DNA of 8,424 bases from JBFFXF01 sp041569895 (GTDB taxonomy: Bacteria > Planctomycetota > UBA8108 > JACQVS01). The position numbers and the translations under genes are program-made. The notes under the pieces are model-generated. The model saw only the letters and a program-made list of their open reading frames with translations. It searched no databases and was not told the origin of the DNA. Positions 7,301-8,424 of the stretch are shown here, in pieces. How positions within the stretch are numbered: the stretch's first letter is position 1; every line of letters begins with the position of its first letter. Location of the stretch: the NCBI GenBank assembly GCA_041569895.1, contig JBFFXF010000305.1, forward strand, positions 1 through 8,424, in the 5' to 3' direction.

Positions 7301-7691
7301 CGCCAAGTCGCGCTACCTGGGCGCCGACTTCCAGACCCTCGCCGAGCCCGAGGTCACGTTTTACTGGATGGGCCTCGCGGGCGAGACCCCCCCGCGTGGC
7401 TTCCGCCGCGGCGACGCGAACTCGGACGGCCGCGTCAACATCGCCGACGCGATCATCATCCTGAACCACCTCTTCCCGACGCGGCCGGTCGTCGGCGACG
7501 GCCCGCTCCCGTGCCCGGACGCCGCCGATTTCGACGACGACGGCATCGTCGAGCTCACCGACCCGATCGTCCTCCTGAGCTACCTCTTCCGCGGCGTCGA
7601 CATCGCCTTCCCGCCGGGCCCCGAAACCTGCGGCCGCGACCCCACCGACGACGACCACCGCGTCTGCGAGTACGACGCGTGCGGGGAGTGA
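4389..7691 (+). CDS. Exported PEP/pyruvate-binding (PPDK_N) dikinase-like protein with His swivel domain and dockerin-like tail
   Basis: This 1100-residue protein starts at ATG 4389, preceded by a close-set GGGAG (4382-4386). Residues 1-23 are a signal peptide (MTPKRLAPGLILVLGLAAS, cleavage likely after VMG). Residues about 60-240 are an N-terminal region of a type I associate with bacterial PEP/pyruvate-binding proteins. Residues about 240-300 look like a phosphohistidine swivelling domain: GVITAEPQLGDLSHIAIRTA, with candidate catalytic His262. Residues about 350-685 are a PPDK_N ATP-grasp domain: FGGKAVNFARL (Lys356), FRSSSNAEDQ (Arg468), GVAFTGNP, VEFKID (Glu666) and KQVRPF (Gln679, Arg681). 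These ATP-contact motifs all seem intact. The order His domain then ATP-grasp is that of glucan water dikinase; PPDK and PEP synthase have the reverse order plus a PEP-binding barrel, which is absent here. Residues about 690-1000 are unrecognised. Residues 1005-1100 are two dockerin-like repeats (RGDANSDGRVNIAD; AADFDDDGIVELTD) ending CEYDACGE. Transfer of ATP phosphate to a polysaccharide or small molecule is possible, but export makes the ATP source puzzling. The substrate is unknown. Confidence 0.85.
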   Translation: MTPKRLAPGLILVLGLAASRVMGQAIPEGVDWKSAIRTAEDFERLSRPASSEGRQVRLTKFLLPATDDPGLVGPAFQNVNRWQFHQEFMQDVWPDLFSGMGQPEYERLVFKRATRVYWAGTVSLFRTAREEFYGFSLFTDPTEPASQAEAKSVHDALAAVFDPRPFKYAPLRPAEIDLAREWQDPGFPIFTGGITDSDYVAYTQAVAYGRVRIMTLEEFEDANSRGLITWRDILVLERAPTDIEGVIAGVITAEPQLGDLSHIAIRTARRGTPNAFLAGAMEAFAPFENQLIRLEVRKLDFAVEPATPEDAEAWWRENRPRLAVDPTVDEGFATIESVLEIDLSDPQRAVSRFGGKAVNFARLQQLVFIGEAERYRAPGFGIPIKHYVDFMRANTIDVDGRTLTYEAYLRELFEEADFRASSETRFEALAAFREHARDHGRVPFALAARIAATIADVFGGTDVPVRFRSSSNAEDQLEFNGAGLYESTTGCAADSFDAGDQGPSRCNPREPGERTIERALRKVWTSLWTFRAFEERDWYQIRQADVGMGVLVTRAFLDEKANGVAFTGNPTSPRDGRFLVTAQIGEFSVVQPDPGVFPERTLLEVDLSGAVTRIDRSKPSSLVPRGERVLTDDQLRELGAVLWTIDQRLPIELGDHQRDEVLLDVEFKIDADGSMAVKQVRPFLVTIPPFTGPVFELIVPENAAVCGLFADSRGPEKELAVKSRVTFTAGTHLLTTDSDSFELDLIDSVVFGPDAAPATASGSGRVDMVISSDGRAEQAFDYTYRQRYELASGEQLEVKIILRLERSSEEEEQNEGGAPVAGRILLDDEFLTDRLVMTGVPEKDNSRIVLYRACGLQTLPLWDIRAELDDGSTIRLDERFRIPLAGSAPADIVQARVTLAGVERRVADYFHLVYAARHHNEGARFWVLLDPPITVPAVGNVHVVELAEPDPSPWLARVNDGPPRGGGAASRAKSRYLGADFQTLAEPEVTFYWMGLAGETPPRGFRRGDANSDGRVNIADAIIILNHLFPTRPVVGDGPLPCPDAADFDDDGIVELTDPIVLLSYLFRGVDIAFPPGPETCGRDPTDDDHRVCEYDACGE

Positions 7692-7795
7692 GCTCCCGTC
7701 CTCCTGACGCGGCCGGCACTTGCGCGCACGCGCCGCCCTCGGGGATACTGAATCCGGACGGGGGAATTCCCGGCGCCGGGTGAGAGGGTGTTGTC
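7692..7795. other. Short intergenic interval with overlapping palindromes
   Basis: This interval carries GGGAATTCCC (7762-7771) overlapping the perfect 12-bp palindrome CCCGGCGCCGGG (7769-7780). GAGAGGG at 7782-7788 is a good ribosome binding site 7 nt before GTG 7796. The palindromes could be an operator or autoregulatory site for the sigma-factor gene that begins there, but this is only a positional argument. Confidence 0.35.
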
Positions 7796-7867
7796 GTGTC
7801 TCGCGCGGACGAAGACTCACGGGAGATCGAGCGCTACCGGGGGTATCTGTTGATCCTGGCCCAAGTT
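7796..7867 (+). pseudogene. 5' fragment of an ECF-type RNA polymerase sigma factor, interrupted
   Basis: From GTG 7796, which has a good Shine-Dalgarno (GAGAGGG, 7-nt spacer), the frame reads VSRADEDSREIERYRGYLL then ILAQV. This matches the start of planctomycetal ECF-like sigma factors, which typically continue LDPRLRGKLDPSD through region 2. Here the homology stops after about 23 residues, near 7862-7867. The frame then runs on as unrelated residues to TGA at 7970-7972. The rest of the sigma factor (regions 2 and 4, normally about 160-180 more residues) is not in the window. Transposase debris follows directly, so insertion of a mobile element, or a deletion caused by one, is the likely cause. 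A chimeric assembly join is the alternative. Confidence 0.6.
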
Positions 7868-7934
7868 GAACACTTTTCAGGACAAAGATGGGGAGCTGTA
7901 GGCACTTACGCCGATGGCACCCCGAAAGTTTGCA

Positions 7935-8106
7935 CTACATCTCGGGCTTCCGAAGTCGCCGTGGCAGCCTGAGGCCGAGGCGGTCGAGGAGCTCCGCCTG
8001 CGCTTCGTCCGGCCGCACCACGCACCGCAGACGCAGTTCGCTGCCGTCGCTCAGCGGCAGCACGACGTCGACACTCTGGATGCGCTTGAGTTCCTCGAGC
8101 GATTCC
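7935..8106 (-). pseudogene. C-terminal fragment of a transposase, probably IS1634-like
   Basis: Read on the minus strand to a TAG at 7935-7937, the frame gives ESLEELKRIQSVDVVLP, then LSDGSELRLRCVVRPDEAQ, then AELLDRLGLRLPRRLRKPEM. This LxxLxxIxxVDVxLPxxDG...LRxxxRPxxxQAxLLxxLGLxLP pattern is what I recall from the C-terminal end of IS1634-group (IS4-like) transposases. The frame stays open upstream to 8252, but the sequence above 8106 no longer resembles that family. There the plus strand carries a different transposase piece instead. The family call is from memory of the pattern, not an alignment. Confidence 0.45.
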
Positions 8107-8216
8107 GCATGGTTGCTGTGCGCAACACCGCGGAGCGGACCTATCACTGCTACCTGACGAGCATCCCGGTGGAGATCCTCTCCGCCGAAGACATCGCCTC
8201 GACCTACCGCGCTCGG
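8103..8216 (+). pseudogene. Internal fragment of an IS4-family transposase
   Basis: The frame reads FRMVAVRNTAERTYHCYLTS, then IPVEILSAEDIASTYRAR. This matches the segment of IS4-type DDE transposases that runs through YLTNIPxxxLSAEDIAxLYRARW just before the conserved ELLFKELK box carrying the catalytic Glu. Here the match ends at YRAR (8216): the next residue is Ser rather than Trp, and the Glu-containing box is missing. The upstream part of the same open frame (7914-8102) does not look like IS4 and is covered by the opposite-strand fragment. It is a non-functional relic. Confidence 0.6.
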
Positions 8217-8371
8217 TCGCACCTCGGTCAGCCGGCAGATTTGGCGCACCACCTTACCAGCGCTCGAGCGGGCACGGGTCTCCTCTCCGAATCGTTACGA
8301 GTCCTTAAATCACGGATAAGATGATTCTTAGAGCTTGCCACGAAACCCCCGTCTCGACATCTCAAGCATTT

Positions 8372-8406
8372 TATTGTATTTTTAGTTCGGAATATTCGAT
8401 ACAATA
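8372..8406. promoter_or_regulatory. AT-rich dyad TATTGTAT-N19-ATACAATA overlapping a -10-like box
   Basis: TATTGTAT (8372-8379) and its exact complement ATACAATA (8399-8406) flank a 19-nt spacer. The right half contains TACAAT (8400-8405), a good -10 match, 7 nt before ATG 8413. TTGTAT (8374-8379) is a possible -35 box, but the 20-nt spacing is long. The region 8361-8412 has about 15 G/C of 52 bases by hand count, unlike the rest of the window. It could be an operator/promoter or the end of a mobile element. Confidence 0.35.
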
Positions 8407-8412
8407 GTCAAC

Positions 8413-8424
8413 ATGCCAGCAGCA
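8413..8424 (+). CDS. Possible gene start running off the window (first 4 codons only)
   Basis: ATGCCAGCAGCA encodes M-P-A-A in a frame open to the window edge. It directly follows the AT-rich dyad and -10-like box, so it may be the start of a gene with foreign upstream DNA. No Shine-Dalgarno is visible. With four codons nothing can be said about the product. Confidence 0.25.

Larger units (their letters stand above)
7866..8412. mobile_element. Cluster of insertion-sequence remnants
   Basis: From the break in the sigma-factor frame to just before the last ATG there is no intact gene. Two transposase-like pieces are visible in opposite orientations (7935-8106 on the minus strand, 8103-8216 on the plus strand). 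Neither has a complete DDE core. Unassigned sequence lies at 8217-8360, then a strongly AT-rich stretch. Element ends and target-site duplications could not be identified by eye, so the limits are approximate. Confidence 0.45.

Noticed and set aside
4200..7820. Very long minus-strand open frame (about 1200 codons) opposite the dikinase-like gene
   Set aside because: It is a mirror of the plus-strand gene in high-GC DNA: Arg/Glu/Val/Asp-rich low-complexity composition, no recognisable domains, while the plus strand has signal peptide, catalytic motifs and a dockerin tail.
7914..8324. A single intact 136-residue plus-strand gene
   Set aside because: Only residues from 8103 to 8216 resemble a transposase; the flanking parts do not, and the upstream part is better explained by a minus-strand transposase tail, so it is an accidental open frame through debris.

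Overview
The window is GC-rich and looks like chromosomal DNA of a Planctomycetota-type or similarly deep-branching environmental bacterium. Three things suggest this: the exported proteins share a paired dockerin-like tail (RGDxNxDGxxxISDxxxxLNFLFLGG) that is common in such genomes; a truncated ECF-type sigma factor begins with the IERYRGYLL signature seen in large planctomycetal sigma families; and exported proteins are unusually dense. The taxonomic call is an inference, because there is no rRNA or ribosomal marker.

Layout. Positions 1-693 hold the 3' end of an exported protein of unknown function that ends in two dockerin-like repeats. A strong 19-bp stem-loop (706-749) follows. Positions 773-1537 encode a secreted DUF1566 (Lcl C-terminal type) protein with one dockerin-like repeat at its N-terminus. 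It overlaps by ATGA with a large secreted FG-GAP/VCBS protein (about 1534-3977) that has 14 repeats, consistent with two seven-bladed propellers, and a dockerin-like tail. The start of this second gene appears frameshifted in a CG-dinucleotide tract. Positions 3978-4388 are non-coding. They hold a CCGTNC hexamer array, a two-module inverted repeat built on GGAAGGCAGGAA, and a candidate sigma70 promoter. Positions 4389-7691 encode a 1100-residue exported protein. It has a phosphohistidine-type swivelling domain followed by a PPDK_N ATP-grasp domain, which is the order found in glucan water dikinase, then an unassigned region and a dockerin-like tail.

From about 7692 the character changes. A sigma-factor 5' fragment (7796 to about 7867) runs into debris of two different transposase genes in opposite orientations. 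The last 60 or so bases are AT-rich, with an 8-bp dyad and a possible promoter ahead of an ATG at 8413 whose gene runs off the window.

All four large genes are on the + strand, and each product carries the same dockerin-like module. They look like parts of one export/surface-display programme rather than one metabolic pathway. Only the DUF1566 and FG-GAP genes are clearly co-transcribed. No cohesin, scaffoldin, CRISPR array, tRNA or rRNA is visible.
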